The position numbers and the translations under genes are program-made. 64,000 bases of DNA from Shinella zoogloeoides (GTDB lineage Bacteria; Pseudomonadota; Alphaproteobacteria; Rhizobiales; Rhizobiaceae), in the NCBI RefSeq assembly GCF_003574625.1, contig NZ_QNUJ01000006.1:310001-374000 (forward strand), in the 5' to 3' direction. Shown here in pieces: positions 17,379 to 24,882 of the stretch. The notes beneath the pieces were generated by a model that did no database searches, had not been told where the DNA came from, and worked only from the letters and a program-made list of their open reading frames with translations. Position 1 is the stretch's first letter, and every line of letters starts with the position of its first letter.

Positions 17379-18107
17379 ATGCTCAACGAGAGCCTGGGCG
17401 TATCCGACCTGTCGGGAAGCACGATGTGCATCAACACCATGAAGGTGCTCAGCCGCGCCAACGAGGATGACGGCATCCTGCTCACCAAGTCCGGCGCGTT
17501 CAATCGCAAGTTCGTCACCTGGGCGGCGGAGGATTTCCGATGGCCCGGCTATGAGGTGGAGCAGCTCTATCTCGTCAGCAAGGTGCTGAACGAGCAGGAC
17601 TTCCCGCCCCTGGCCGTCATGCACGAGCTTCTGGTCGGCGCACGGCTGATCCGCCGCTACAAAGGCAAGGCGCTACTGACAAAGACGGGCAAGGCGATGA
17701 TCGGCGATCACGGCGCATTGCAGGCCGAGCTATTCGACACATATCTCACCGGCTATGACTTCCTCAGCCACGAACGGTTCCCTATCGACTACGACGACGC
17801 TGACTTCGTGCATTTTCTCGGAGTGATCAAGAACCGGCTCGATGACTGGATGCCGATGACGGAACTGGCGGGCTGGTGCCTGCCTATTGACCTCATCACC
17901 AACTATCGGTTCAGCCCGCTGGAGGATGCCTGCTACTACCTTCTGTCCCGCCTCATGCGCCCCCTGAATTGGCTGGGTATGATCGAACTGCATCCCGACA
18001 CCGAGCGATACGGCAGCGTCTATGGCCGCTGCTACCGCAAGACGCCGCTCTTTGGGCGTTTCCTGCATTTCAATTTCACGAGGGTGACGAGCGGGACCGT
18101 CCATTGA
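17379..18107 (+). CDS. Uncharacterised protein divergent from the restriction operon
   Basis: About 242 residues from ATG 17,379; ATG 17,346 is an alternative. It opens with MLNESLGVSDLSGSTMCINT and KLTKSGAF-type spacing (GILLTKSGAFNRKFVTWAAE), continues with KALLTKTGKAMI, and has a Trp/Tyr-rich C-terminal half. The repeated LLTK(S/T)G motif suggests two winged-helix-like units. I do not recognise a named family. It is divergent from hsdR with ~200 bp between, so shared control is possible. No catalytic motif is evident. Confidence 0.6.
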   Translation: MLNESLGVSDLSGSTMCINTMKVLSRANEDDGILLTKSGAFNRKFVTWAAEDFRWPGYEVEQLYLVSKVLNEQDFPPLAVMHELLVGARLIRRYKGKALLTKTGKAMIGDHGALQAELFDTYLTGYDFLSHERFPIDYDDADFVHFLGVIKNRLDDWMPMTELAGWCLPIDLITNYRFSPLEDACYYLLSRLMRPLNWLGMIELHPDTERYGSVYGRCYRKTPLFGRFLHFNFTRVTSGTVH

Positions 18108-18154
18108 GGCCATCACGACGGCCAGAAACGATGCACCACGAAGGAAGCCGTAAC

Positions 18155-18457
18155 ATGAAATCCATTTTGACCGCGCTGGCATTGGTCATCGCCGCCATCC
18201 CGGCTCAGGCAGCCGTGTCGGGCTTCTATGACAGCGCCGAACAGATCGGCACCATCCTGTCCAGCGCAGCGGTGGCGGATGCGCTTCGTCAAGCGCCGAT
18301 TGGCCATGTCGCCAATACGGGAACCCGCGCCGATGGGGCGCGTGAATGGCAGGTGAGAACGCAGGAATGCGACCTGACGGTCTACCTGAAGCCAGTGCCG
18401 CCGCAGGGCGTCGGCAAGACCACCTACGAGCTGGAGCTGGGCGATGCTTGCCAGTAG
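18155..18457 (+). CDS. Small exported protein of unknown function
   Basis: A 100-residue protein with a signal peptide (ILTALALVIAAIPAQA, cut after ~20) and a short mature part containing two cysteines (QECDLTVYL and the C-terminal GDACQ) that could pair. The ATG follows aaggaagcc. It lies 47 nt after the preceding unknown gene on the same strand. Family not recognised. Periplasmic location is the only supported statement. Confidence 0.65.
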   Translation: MKSILTALALVIAAIPAQAAVSGFYDSAEQIGTILSSAAVADALRQAPIGHVANTGTRADGAREWQVRTQECDLTVYLKPVPPQGVGKTTYELELGDACQ

Positions 18458-18604
18458 AGAGCAAGGTCGGCACCGCTGCGATGGTCTGTGACTTCGCCTG
18501 TTTTGACGCTCGCTGCGTCGGTTACAACCTCGCCGTTAGCGCCCGATAATAGGGAATTATACCCGCTGAGACGGACTGCAATTACCTTGCCACAACGACA
18601 CACG

Positions 18605-19225
18605 TCACTCGATCCCCAACCGGTTCCACTCCGACTTCGTGCGGAAGGTGCGGTCGCTCGTGAAGGCGGTGATCATCTTGCCATTGGCGTTCACGTACCG
18701 GACTTCGATAGCGGAGTAGAGCGTCTGTATCTTCTCGACCTCGATGGGCCTGTCGATCACGACGCAGCCACCGATCTGCTCGATCAGGTGAGCGCGGTTC
18801 GTATCCAGTAGCCCGCGAGCGTTCTCCACGTCGGACGGAAAGCGGCACAGGAAACCTGTGCGGGCATTATACAGGTTGTAGCCGACCTTCGGGGTGAAGC
18901 CAGATACCTTCTCGATCTTCCTCTCGGGCTCTGCTGCCGCCACCTGGGTCTCCTGCACCGGGTTTGCGTTGTAGAGCTGGACCTCCATGTATTCCCGCAT
19001 CTCCTTGGGCGACTGCCCAGACGCCATGACGCTGATCCTCTGGTACTCACACATGCCATCTGCCTTGCGCACCGCTTCCTTCAGGGTCTCTTCCGTGACG
19101 CCCTTCTGGTCGAGGACTGATGTCGATGCCTCTGCCCAGCAGGTCTGATAGACGTCCATGTCATCGGCCTGCGCCGCGCCGATCATGGCGGCTGTCGCCA
19201 GCAAGGTGGCTGCAATCAGCTTGAC
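18605..19225 (-). CDS. Exported protein of unknown function, divergent from an XRE regulator
   Basis: About 206 residues from MVKLIAATLLATAAMIGAAQ, a signal peptide cut near AQA. The mature protein has cysteines in YQTCWAE, GMCEYQR, GFLCRFP and GGCVVID, suggesting two disulfides. The C-terminal part resembles other unannotated island proteins (SDRTFRTKSEWNRLGIE). A longer frame starts at 19,261 but would run through repeated operator-like hexamers. It is divergent from an XRE-type regulator gene, which probably controls it. Confidence 0.6.
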   Translation of the reverse strand, partial: VKLIAATLLATAAMIGAAQADDMDVYQTCWAEASTSVLDQKGVTEETLKEAVRKADGMCEYQRISVMASGQSPKEMREYMEVQLYNANPVQETQVAAAEPERKIEKVSGFTPKVGYNLYNARTGFLCRFPSDVENARGLLDTNRAHLIEQIGGCVVIDRPIEVEKIQTLYSAIEVRYVNANGKMITAFTSDRTFRTKSEWNRLGIE

Positions 19226-19253
19226 CATCGTTCCCGTACTCCTTGATTTACGA

Positions 19254-19287
19254 GTTTCCATAGATACGGAAACTAGTTCCCGTTTCC
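19254..19287. promoter_or_regulatory. Three alternating gtttcc/ggaaac half-sites
   Basis: gtttcc (19254-19259), ggaaac (19268-19273) and gtttcc (19282-19287) are spaced exactly 14 bp start to start in alternating orientation, in the AT-rich gap between the exported-protein gene and the XRE gene. This fits an operator for the neighbouring regulator; the binding is inferred. Confidence 0.5.
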
Positions 19288-19378
19288 TGTAAATAGATTA
19301 CGGATTTAGGTAAATTTCTGAAATTACATCACTGCTGTTGCCGCGACCGCCCCTCTACACAGGATGGCGGAGGGCGGC

Positions 19379-19714
19379 ATGGATGATCTTCGGAAGCGAT
19401 TTGGGCGACTGGTTGCCGCTCATCGCCGCAAGGCGGGACTGACGCAGGATGAGCTTGCGGCGGCTGCGTCTGTCAGCGTGGATATGATTTCCAAGATCGA
19501 GACCGGCGCGACGGGGGCGCGGTTTCCCCTGATCGAGAAGCTGGCGAATGCGCTGCGTGTTGATCCGGCAGAGCTGTTCACAGCAGAATTACCGCCGAGG
19601 GAAAAACGCAGCCCGGTCTTCACGGCGCTCATAATCCGACTTGCCGGGTTGGGTGAAGACGAACTTACCTGGATCAACGGGGTTGTGGACGCTGCACTGA
19701 GACAGAAGCGGTAA
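19379..19714 (+). CDS. XRE-family helix-turn-helix regulator
   Basis: 111 residues from MDDLRKRFGRL (an alternative start at 19,364 adds MAEGG). The HTH_3/XRE domain spans about 5-60: LVAAHRRKAGLTQDELAAAA, then SVSVDMISKIETGA, then LANALRVDPAELF. The C-terminal ~45 residues are helical and probably dimerise. Such proteins repress island or restriction genes; here the divergent exported-protein gene with symmetric hexamers is the likely target. It could also control the restriction operon as a C protein, but no match to its sites is seen there. Confidence 0.85.
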   Translation: MDDLRKRFGRLVAAHRRKAGLTQDELAAAASVSVDMISKIETGATGARFPLIEKLANALRVDPAELFTAELPPREKRSPVFTALIIRLAGLGEDELTWINGVVDAALRQKR

Positions 19715-19729
19715 CGTGACGCGGGAACT

Positions 19730-20848
19730 TCAGAGCCCGTCGTCGGGGGGATAGACCGCCCAGCCATTGTCGTAACCGTGGTGCTGATCTATCGCCCGTT
19801 GCCACAGTTCCGTTAGGCGGATCGGGAACGCACATAAGACATCTTGCTCCTCATAAGCGTCATGCTCGAAGAATGCGCCGATGAGCCGGTCGCATCGATA
19901 GCAGCCGTTACTGAGATAGGGCTCTCCGCGTGTTTTGCTAAAGCGTGGCTTGATTGCGCCGATTTGCTGGTCCCTCGGGAGATGGCCTCGAATAATCTCA
20001 AACAGAGCTGGATAGGCGCCCAGATCGTCAACACCGAACCCACAGACGTTCGGGCCGAACATGACATCAACGCCGGTGATTATCGTCGTGCGTGACCGGC
20101 AACTGTCATGCCAACACTGGGTAGGACCGGCTCGCACCGATACCGTCGCCGGGATACCCAAAGGTACGCCAAACTTAAATCGCCCGCCGAAGGTTGCGTC
20201 GAGGAACTGATCGACAGGTATTGTTTGTCCACTCGACAGCTCGACCCGGAGTGGCTCCGCCCCTTTGTCGGCGATATGCGCGACAGGCAGGCTCTGGGTT
20301 ACGGGTAATCTCGCGGTTCGAGCAATCCATAGACAACGAATACCTGATTGTCGGTAACGCTCCTGGCGGCGCAGTGTCTCCTCAGCCGTCTGGCTGGACC
20401 ATTGGATTTCAACGGCAACCTTGACGCCGTTGCGGGACGCCAGCATGTCGGCCTGCCATCGCTCGCCAGAAGGGGATACGCCAGAAACCTCCGCCTCCGC
20501 CGTCCAACCCTGGGCGCGAGCGGCCTCGACCGCCATCTGCTTCAGCCGCAGATGGACTTCCGTTTCCGGCGCAGTCTGGCACTCTCCCACAGCCTTGTGC
20601 GCGAAGAACTGGGTGCCGCGTGACGAGCGGCGCAGAGTGGCCTGTGCCGAGCAGCACGACATGCGCAGGTGGCGGTCACGTCTGTTACGATTGGCGAGAT
20701 CGTCCCATTCCTCCGCCTTCAGGTCGAAGGCGTGAATGCTTGCACCGGACTGATCGAGACAACGCAGAGGCAAATCATCTTCCTGCTGGTGGCAACTATT
20801 GGGCTGCTCCAATCTGCACATCACGGACGGCTGTTTCAATCCCGGCAT
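19730..20848 (-). CDS. CoiA-like competence/nuclease family protein
   Basis: A 372-residue protein. Features typical of CoiA-like proteins are an N-terminal zinc-ribbon-like part (MSCCSAQATLRRSSRGTQFFAH), helical HLRLKQMAVEAARAQGW, and a nuclease-like core RWQADMLA followed by VAVEIQWSSQT, which matches the D...ExQ pattern of the restriction-like fold. The C-terminal half adds Cys pairs (CYRCDRLIG). CoiA proteins help competence in Gram-positive bacteria; in proteobacterial islands their role is unknown. A nuclease role is inferred from the motif. The true start is uncertain. Confidence 0.75.
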   Translation of the reverse strand: MPGLKQPSVMCRLEQPNSCHQQEDDLPLRCLDQSGASIHAFDLKAEEWDDLANRNRRDRHLRMSCCSAQATLRRSSRGTQFFAHKAVGECQTAPETEVHLRLKQMAVEAARAQGWTAEAEVSGVSPSGERWQADMLASRNGVKVAVEIQWSSQTAEETLRRQERYRQSGIRCLWIARTARLPVTQSLPVAHIADKGAEPLRVELSSGQTIPVDQFLDATFGGRFKFGVPLGIPATVSVRAGPTQCWHDSCRSRTTIITGVDVMFGPNVCGFGVDDLGAYPALFEIIRGHLPRDQQIGAIKPRFSKTRGEPYLSNGCYRCDRLIGAFFEHDAYEEQDVLCAFPIRLTELWQRAIDQHHGYDNGWAVYPPDDGL

Positions 20849-20948
20849 TCGACAGGCCGCTCCAATCCGCCCGCGACACGAACTCGATCACTCACCGTGC
20901 TGCTGTGCCAGTTCCTGATCGTCAATGTGCTGCAATCCGTGCCGCCTC

Positions 20949-22061
20949 CTACAGTACTCGGGCGGCAGCATTGTCGGCGAACAGGTCGGCGTCTCTGATA
21001 TAACGCGCAAGACTGGCCTCGGATCGATGGCCCGTTACCTGTCGGATTTTATGGGTCGATGCCCCAGCTTGCGCCGCAGAGGTCGCAAAACCCGCCCGCA
21101 GCGAATGGCCCGAGAACAGCGTGGGATCGTAGCCTGCCGCCGCGATGCGGGTTTTCACGACATGGCTCACGCCCCCTCCGGAAATTCGCCAGCTACTGAC
21201 ATTTCCGTGCTTGTCGATGAAGACGAAGATTGGCCCCTCCCGGCGCTCGGCCAGCTCCAGCCACTCCTTCAGGGCAGCCACGGGGCAATGGCGGGTTCGA
21301 CCGAACGGAACCGCGATGGTGCGTCCTTGCGCCTCCTGGTCGGTTTTCGAGCGGCGGATGGTGACGAGCATGCCCTTGGTGACGAATTCCACGTCGGCCA
21401 CATCGAGCGCGGCAAGCTCAGATCGACGCATGGCGGTGGCGAAGCCGAGAAGAAGCAGCGCCCGGTCTCGGACATCCTTCGGTCGGTCTCCGAGCTTGTC
21501 GAGTGCCGCGAACAGATCGTCGCGCAGCAGCGGCTTTGCTTGCCGCTGTGCGACACCGAATGTCCGGCGGATGCCGCGCATCGTGGATGCGATCAACTCG
21601 GACTTTACCGGATCACGAGCGCCGATTGCGCGATGCGCTTTCGCGAGCGCAGCAAGGTGCCGCTGGAGCGTGGCGACGGCGAGGGTGCCCGCCTTCCCGG
21701 CGAGGTATTCGGCAACGTCCTGCGGGGAGGAAGGGATTTTCCTTCCGGATGCCTCATAGGAGGCCAGATCGGCGGCATAGGCGCGTTTGGTGCTTGCGGC
21801 GATGGATTGGGATACGAAATCGCGAACGGGCGTGGAAAGCCCTTGAAAAGGCTGGTCCGCGAAATTGCAATTAATTGCAATTTTATCGCCGCCGGTCTTT
21901 CCATCTGATGAAGCCATCATGTCGGATTTTACGGAATGGTCGATTTCGTCGTCTCGGGCTTCCCCATCATGACATGCAACGCGGCTGCCATCGTCGTAAG
22001 TGTCTGCCGGGGCTGCGACATCATCTTTTGAGAAGACAGAGGTGAAAAGGTCGGATTTCAT
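20949..22061 (-). CDS. Second tyrosine recombinase
   Basis: A 370-residue protein. After a ~65-residue extension of unusual composition comes a core-binding domain (VRDFVSQSIAASTKRAYAAD...) and a catalytic domain with Arg in TAMRRSELAAL, a Lys in RRSKTDQEA, HSLRAGF (His/Arg), GHRSEAS (His) and Tyr in LARYIRD, so the active site is complete. It is unlike the integrase at 6.1 kb in sequence. Its ATG overlaps the DUF488 gene by 4 nt. It may act on a different site, marking the island as composite, or act internally. Confidence 0.9.
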   Translation of the reverse strand: MKSDLFTSVFSKDDVAAPADTYDDGSRVACHDGEARDDEIDHSVKSDMMASSDGKTGGDKIAINCNFADQPFQGLSTPVRDFVSQSIAASTKRAYAADLASYEASGRKIPSSPQDVAEYLAGKAGTLAVATLQRHLAALAKAHRAIGARDPVKSELIASTMRGIRRTFGVAQRQAKPLLRDDLFAALDKLGDRPKDVRDRALLLLGFATAMRRSELAALDVADVEFVTKGMLVTIRRSKTDQEAQGRTIAVPFGRTRHCPVAALKEWLELAERREGPIFVFIDKHGNVSSWRISGGGVSHVVKTRIAAAGYDPTLFSGHSLRAGFATSAAQAGASTHKIRQVTGHRSEASLARYIRDADLFADNAAARVL

Positions 22062-22615
22062 TTGCCCGCTCCCAGCCTACGTGCTTGCAGACGATACGCC
22101 ACAGCGAGACGTTCGGCGCGGGTGCGGAAGAGATCGCCACCGTCTCCCCACTTCGACAACAATCGATCTTCAGTGTCCTCGTGGGGCTCGATCCGGCCAT
22201 CTCGTTGGATGTGGACAACCTGCGCACCATGATGCTCGACCAGATGCCGGGCAACAAGCAGGCAGCGGTGGCATTCGAGAGGTTCATGCTCGGCGCACAC
22301 GAGCGCCGGGCGGCAGCGGCCAGCGATCTCCAGCACCTTGGCAATTCCGTCGAGAAAAGGAGCGGTCGTTGCCATCGTCTCGTAGTCGGCAGCACCGCTG
22401 GTGGGACGGCCCCCGAGCTGGTCGCCCATGTGCACGTAGCTGATCCCGATGGAATTCAGTCGATAGCGCAGCTCGGGCTTGTTGAAGTGATGCAGGCGGG
22501 ACCGAGGGGTGGATCGGACATCCAGCACGACGCCGATGTCAGGAGCCTCGATCAGTGACCGGAAATGATCCCATGTTAGGTTCGAGTGCCCGACGCTAAA
22601 AATCATATTCTTCAA
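22058..22615 (-). CDS. DUF488 family protein
   Basis: A 185-residue protein beginning MKNMIFSVGHSNLTWDHFRS, the typical DUF488 start (TxGHS). It continues with VVLDVRSTPRSR and the conserved Cys-rich signature LVCAEHEPLECHR, which probably forms a metal or catalytic site. Function is unknown for the family. The start overlaps nothing upstream, while the stop overlaps the recombinase start. It leads a two-gene operon whose promoter must lie in the AT-rich 22,616-22,943 gap. Confidence 0.87.
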   Translation of the reverse strand: MKNMIFSVGHSNLTWDHFRSLIEAPDIGVVLDVRSTPRSRLHHFNKPELRYRLNSIGISYVHMGDQLGGRPTSGAADYETMATTAPFLDGIAKVLEIAGRCRPALVCAEHEPLECHRCLLVARHLVEHHGAQVVHIQRDGRIEPHEDTEDRLLSKWGDGGDLFRTRAERLAVAYRLQARRLGAGK

Positions 22616-22943
22616 GCAGTTACCTCCTTATATGAGGTATCCTTGCATGCGGATGAGAAAAATTACACAAATAAAACATAGGGATAATCAATTAATCCTG
22701 CTGTAGCAGCAGATCAGTTCCAGCTTAAAATGTCCGGGATCGATGACCGAATGCATCTTGTCCCCACGTTCTGCTATCGCTCCGGAGAACAGGTAAACTC
22801 CTCTGGCGTCGAGTACGAGCGTCAGCGAGTGCGACCGCTCTTAGAACTACTATGACCGAATTATCTTGTCCCCTGTTATAATAGTGGTTCTTAGGTGTAT
22901 TTTCTTGTTTACGTGGACAAGATGCATTCGGTCATCAACGTGA
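22616..22943. other. AT-rich intergenic region with repeated ends (possible MITE or IS remnant)
   Basis: No credible gene. It holds a perfect 22-bp inverted repeat (22,742-22,763 and 22,915-22,936) plus a near-copy in direct orientation at 22,852-22,873. It also must contain the promoter of the DUF488-recombinase operon near 22,620-22,690. GC is visibly lower than in flanking core DNA. Confidence 0.6.
22742..22936. repeat. 195-bp segment bounded by a perfect 22-bp inverted repeat
   Basis: The left arm begins gatgaccgaatgcatcttg and the right arm is its exact reverse complement. A third, direct copy (22,852-22,873) differs only in replacing tgc by tt in the middle. Multiple copies of one end motif resemble the ends of some IS families (IS21-type) or a MITE; no transposase lies inside. 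No target duplication could be seen. Confidence 0.65.
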
Positions 22944-23561
22944 TCAGAAGGGGCAATCGTCGAGATGGTCAGTTGTCAGCGGCTTTGATGCAGCATTGAT
23001 GGATGCCTGCACCTTCATCAGATGAAGCTCAAGACCGACATCGGAAAACCGCCGCATTACCGAGATCGACGGGAACGAATAGAACCGCTTCACCGCGTCC
23101 TCACCGGCATCCTGCATTTCCATGATAATGCAATGGACGCCTGACATGAATGATTGCCAGTCAGCCAGCACTATCTTGAAAATTTCTACCTGTTCTCCCT
23201 GTGGCCAAGTCTCTGCCAGTCCGATCAGGCAGCCGTATTCCTTCCTCGTTACTGGCTTATCGAACTTCTTTCGGAAGATGTTCGACATGATGTTCGCGAT
23301 ATGACGATGCGTAATGGGCCCCAGCTCCCCCTCCCGGAGCAGCGTCATGTTTTTTCCGTCAATCTGCTTCACCTGGCGCACAAACGGCGGTTTGCTGATC
23401 CACCGGCGCAGCGTCTCTTTGGATATGCCCAGCTTGAAGCAGTACCATTCCTGGGGATGAGCCGCCCACAGGAAGCCATCAAGTTCGTGAGGCTGGTTTG
23501 CGATGCTCTCGGCAATCAGCTTGCGGAGTGGTGCGATCTTCGAGGTCGATTGTTTGTTCAT
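22944..23561 (-). CDS. Uncharacterised island protein with possible HTH
   Basis: A 205-residue protein. Residues ~25-75 (WAAHPQEWYCFKLGISKETL followed by RRWISKPPFVRQVKQIDGK) look like a replication- or phage-type helix-turn-helix region. The rest is helical with aromatic residues (LADWQSFMSGVHCIIMEM). I do not recognise the family. The gene is preceded by a perfect palindrome at 23,572-23,587. It is the last gene before attR. A DNA-binding role is a guess from the HTH-like segment. Confidence 0.55.
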   Translation of the reverse strand: MNKQSTSKIAPLRKLIAESIANQPHELDGFLWAAHPQEWYCFKLGISKETLRRWISKPPFVRQVKQIDGKNMTLLREGELGPITHRHIANIMSNIFRKKFDKPVTRKEYGCLIGLAETWPQGEQVEIFKIVLADWQSFMSGVHCIIMEMQDAGEDAVKRFYSFPSISVMRRFSDVGLELHLMKVQASINAASKPLTTDHLDDCPF

Positions 23562-23836
23562 CGTCCTTCTCCCACGTTTGAACGTGGTTCATTGCCGAGG
23601 ACGGACGTGCTATAATTGCGTCGTTCACCCGGCGATTGGATGTGCGGAGTGTTCTCAATGGCCTCGGCTGGGTGCGATCCGCCGGGGCCGCTTTCTTAGG
23701 AGGATGTGCAGCGATTGCCGCTGTGGCTACGGCTCACTTGCGTTAGCCAATCGAGAAAATTGCCTTTTTGAACCAATGGCGAGGTTTTTGGGTATTAGCC
23801 AATCCAACTCTTTGAAATGGTTTGATAGTGGCTGAA
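23562..23836. other. Non-coding right end of the island
   Basis: No supported gene. It contains the palindrome ccacgtttgaacgtgg (23,572-23,587) just upstream of the last island gene (an operator or promoter candidate) and the ttagccaa copies listed separately. Base composition turns AT-rich towards attR. Confidence 0.55.
23742..23804. repeat. Two direct ttagccaatc repeats near attR (arm-type site candidates)
   Basis: ttagccaatc occurs at 23,743-23,752 and 23,795-23,804, 33-95 bp inside the right att core. The same word (ttagccaatt, plus an inverted partner) lies inside attL. This symmetry fits integrase arm sites; function is inferred. Confidence 0.5.
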
Positions 23837-23854
23837 CCTCCGGGCCCACCATTT
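23837..23854. repeat. attR: right direct repeat of the island
   Basis: cctccgggcccaccattt, identical to 6025-6042 over 18 bp; the flanking bases differ on both sides. It is only the tail of the tRNA (T-arm end and acceptor), with no second tRNA gene. Confidence 0.88.
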
Positions 23855-23947
23855 TCCTTCATTTTCAGCCGTTTGAATGCGGGTTTGCCGGCAAGGTGGT
23901 CTCCTTGTGCAATCCGACATGCCGCGTCGCTGTTTCGATTGCTTTCT

Positions 23948-23976
23948 GTTGAACAATCATAATAATGTTATTCAAC
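23948..23976. promoter_or_regulatory. Inverted repeat upstream of the DUF1989 gene
   Basis: gttgaa and ttcaac flank a 17-bp AT-rich centre containing cataataatg. It lies 46 bp before the start codon, in a suitable place for a promoter and operator. The regulator is unknown. Confidence 0.4.
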
Positions 23977-24021
23977 AAGGTTGGAGTAGGCGCCCGGAAG
24001 GCGTCTGTGGAGGAGGATTTC

Positions 24022-24882
24022 ATGAAGCCCAATCCGATTACGGCGGCTCCCGCGGAGGCGGCGGCGCGCAAGGCGGTGAAGCCGGTGGTTTGTTATCCGG
24101 TGGAGAGCCTGCCGCGGCCGGATCTTTCGGCCTATCGTGCGTTGCGCGACGATCTGGAGCTGGTCGAGACCATCGTCGTGCCGCCGCGCGAGGCGGCGAC
24201 GTGGTCGGTGCCGGCGGGGCATTTCTGCCGTATCGTCTGCAGCGAGGGGCCGCAGGTCGGCGACCTCAACCTCTTCAATGCCAATGACCTGAAGGAACGG
24301 CTCTATACCGGCAAGACGCGGGCGCTGAACGGCACCCATGTCGGGCTCGGCGACCAGCTCTTCTCCAATTTCCCCTATCTGCGCCCCATCGCCACCATCA
24401 CCCATGACACGCTGGACTGGTACGGCTTCGACGAATTCGGCGGCGCGGTGCATGACGTGATCGGCACGCGTTGCGATCCCTATACGCACAACCTGCTCAG
24501 CCATGGCGGCCAGTACCACCATTGCTGCCATTCCAACCTGACGCGCGCCTTCGCGCAGAAGACCGGCATGGCGCCGCGCGAGGCGGAAGGCTACGTGCAC
24601 GACGTGCTGAACGTCTTCATGTGCACCGGCTTCACGCGCGACACCGGGCAGTATTTCATGAAGGCAAGCCCGGTGCGGCCGGGCGACTATCTGGAATTCT
24701 TCGCGGAGATCGATCTTCTCGGCTGCATGTCGGCCTGCCCGGGCGGGGATTGCTCGTCGGAGCACTCCTCCGACACGGCGGCCTGCCATCCGATGGTGGT
24801 CGAGGTCTACAAGGCAAAGGGCCTGCCGAAGGGCTGGGCGCCGCCGCCGGTCAACGGCTACGACGGCACCCACGGCCTTTAA
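24022..24882 (+). CDS. DUF1989 (urea-carboxylase-associated/carboxyguanidine-deiminase-like) protein
   Basis: 286 residues from the ATG after ggaggagg. The DUF1989 core includes VPPREAATWSVPAGHFCRIV, GDLNLFNANDLKERL, the invariant metal-type region GTRCDPYTHNLL...HHCCHSNL and CMSACPGGDCSSEHSSD. Related paired proteins act as carboxyguanidine deiminase next to guanidine/urea carboxylase. Here the protein stands alone, without a carboxylase, so an amidine or amide hydrolase role on another nitrogen compound is more likely. It is the first chromosomal gene after the island; an inverted repeat lies upstream. Confidence 0.88.
   Translation: MKPNPITAAPAEAAARKAVKPVVCYPVESLPRPDLSAYRALRDDLELVETIVVPPREAATWSVPAGHFCRIVCSEGPQVGDLNLFNANDLKERLYTGKTRALNGTHVGLGDQLFSNFPYLRPIATITHDTLDWYGFDEFGGAVHDVIGTRCDPYTHNLLSHGGQYHHCCHSNLTRAFAQKTGMAPREAEGYVHDVLNVFMCTGFTRDTGQYFMKASPVRPGDYLEFFAEIDLLGCMSACPGGDCSSEHSSDTAACHPMVVEVYKAKGLPKGWAPPPVNGYDGTHGL

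Larger units (their letters stand above)
6025..23854. mobile_element. 17.8-kb genomic island integrated at the tRNA 3' end
   Basis: Bounded by an 18-bp direct repeat, cctccgggcccaccattt, at 6025-6042 (inside the tRNA) and 23837-23854. A tyrosine integrase lies 94 bp from the left end, as in many tRNA-targeting islands. Cargo is a PIN unit, a type I restriction system with Mrr, CoiA-like and DUF488 proteins, a second recombinase, regulators and several unknowns. No capsid, terminase, relaxase or type IV secretion genes are present, so neither a complete prophage nor an ICE is supported. It could be mobilised in trans or be an integrated remnant. Confidence 0.88.

Noticed and set aside
13793-17518. 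HsdR start at 17,518
   Set aside because: The added N-terminus is not family-like and would overlap the divergent gene; the start at 17,173 matches the usual HsdR N-terminus.
6025-23854. Reading the island as a complete prophage or ICE
   Set aside because: No capsid, portal, terminase, tail, relaxase, coupling protein or type IV secretion genes are visible.
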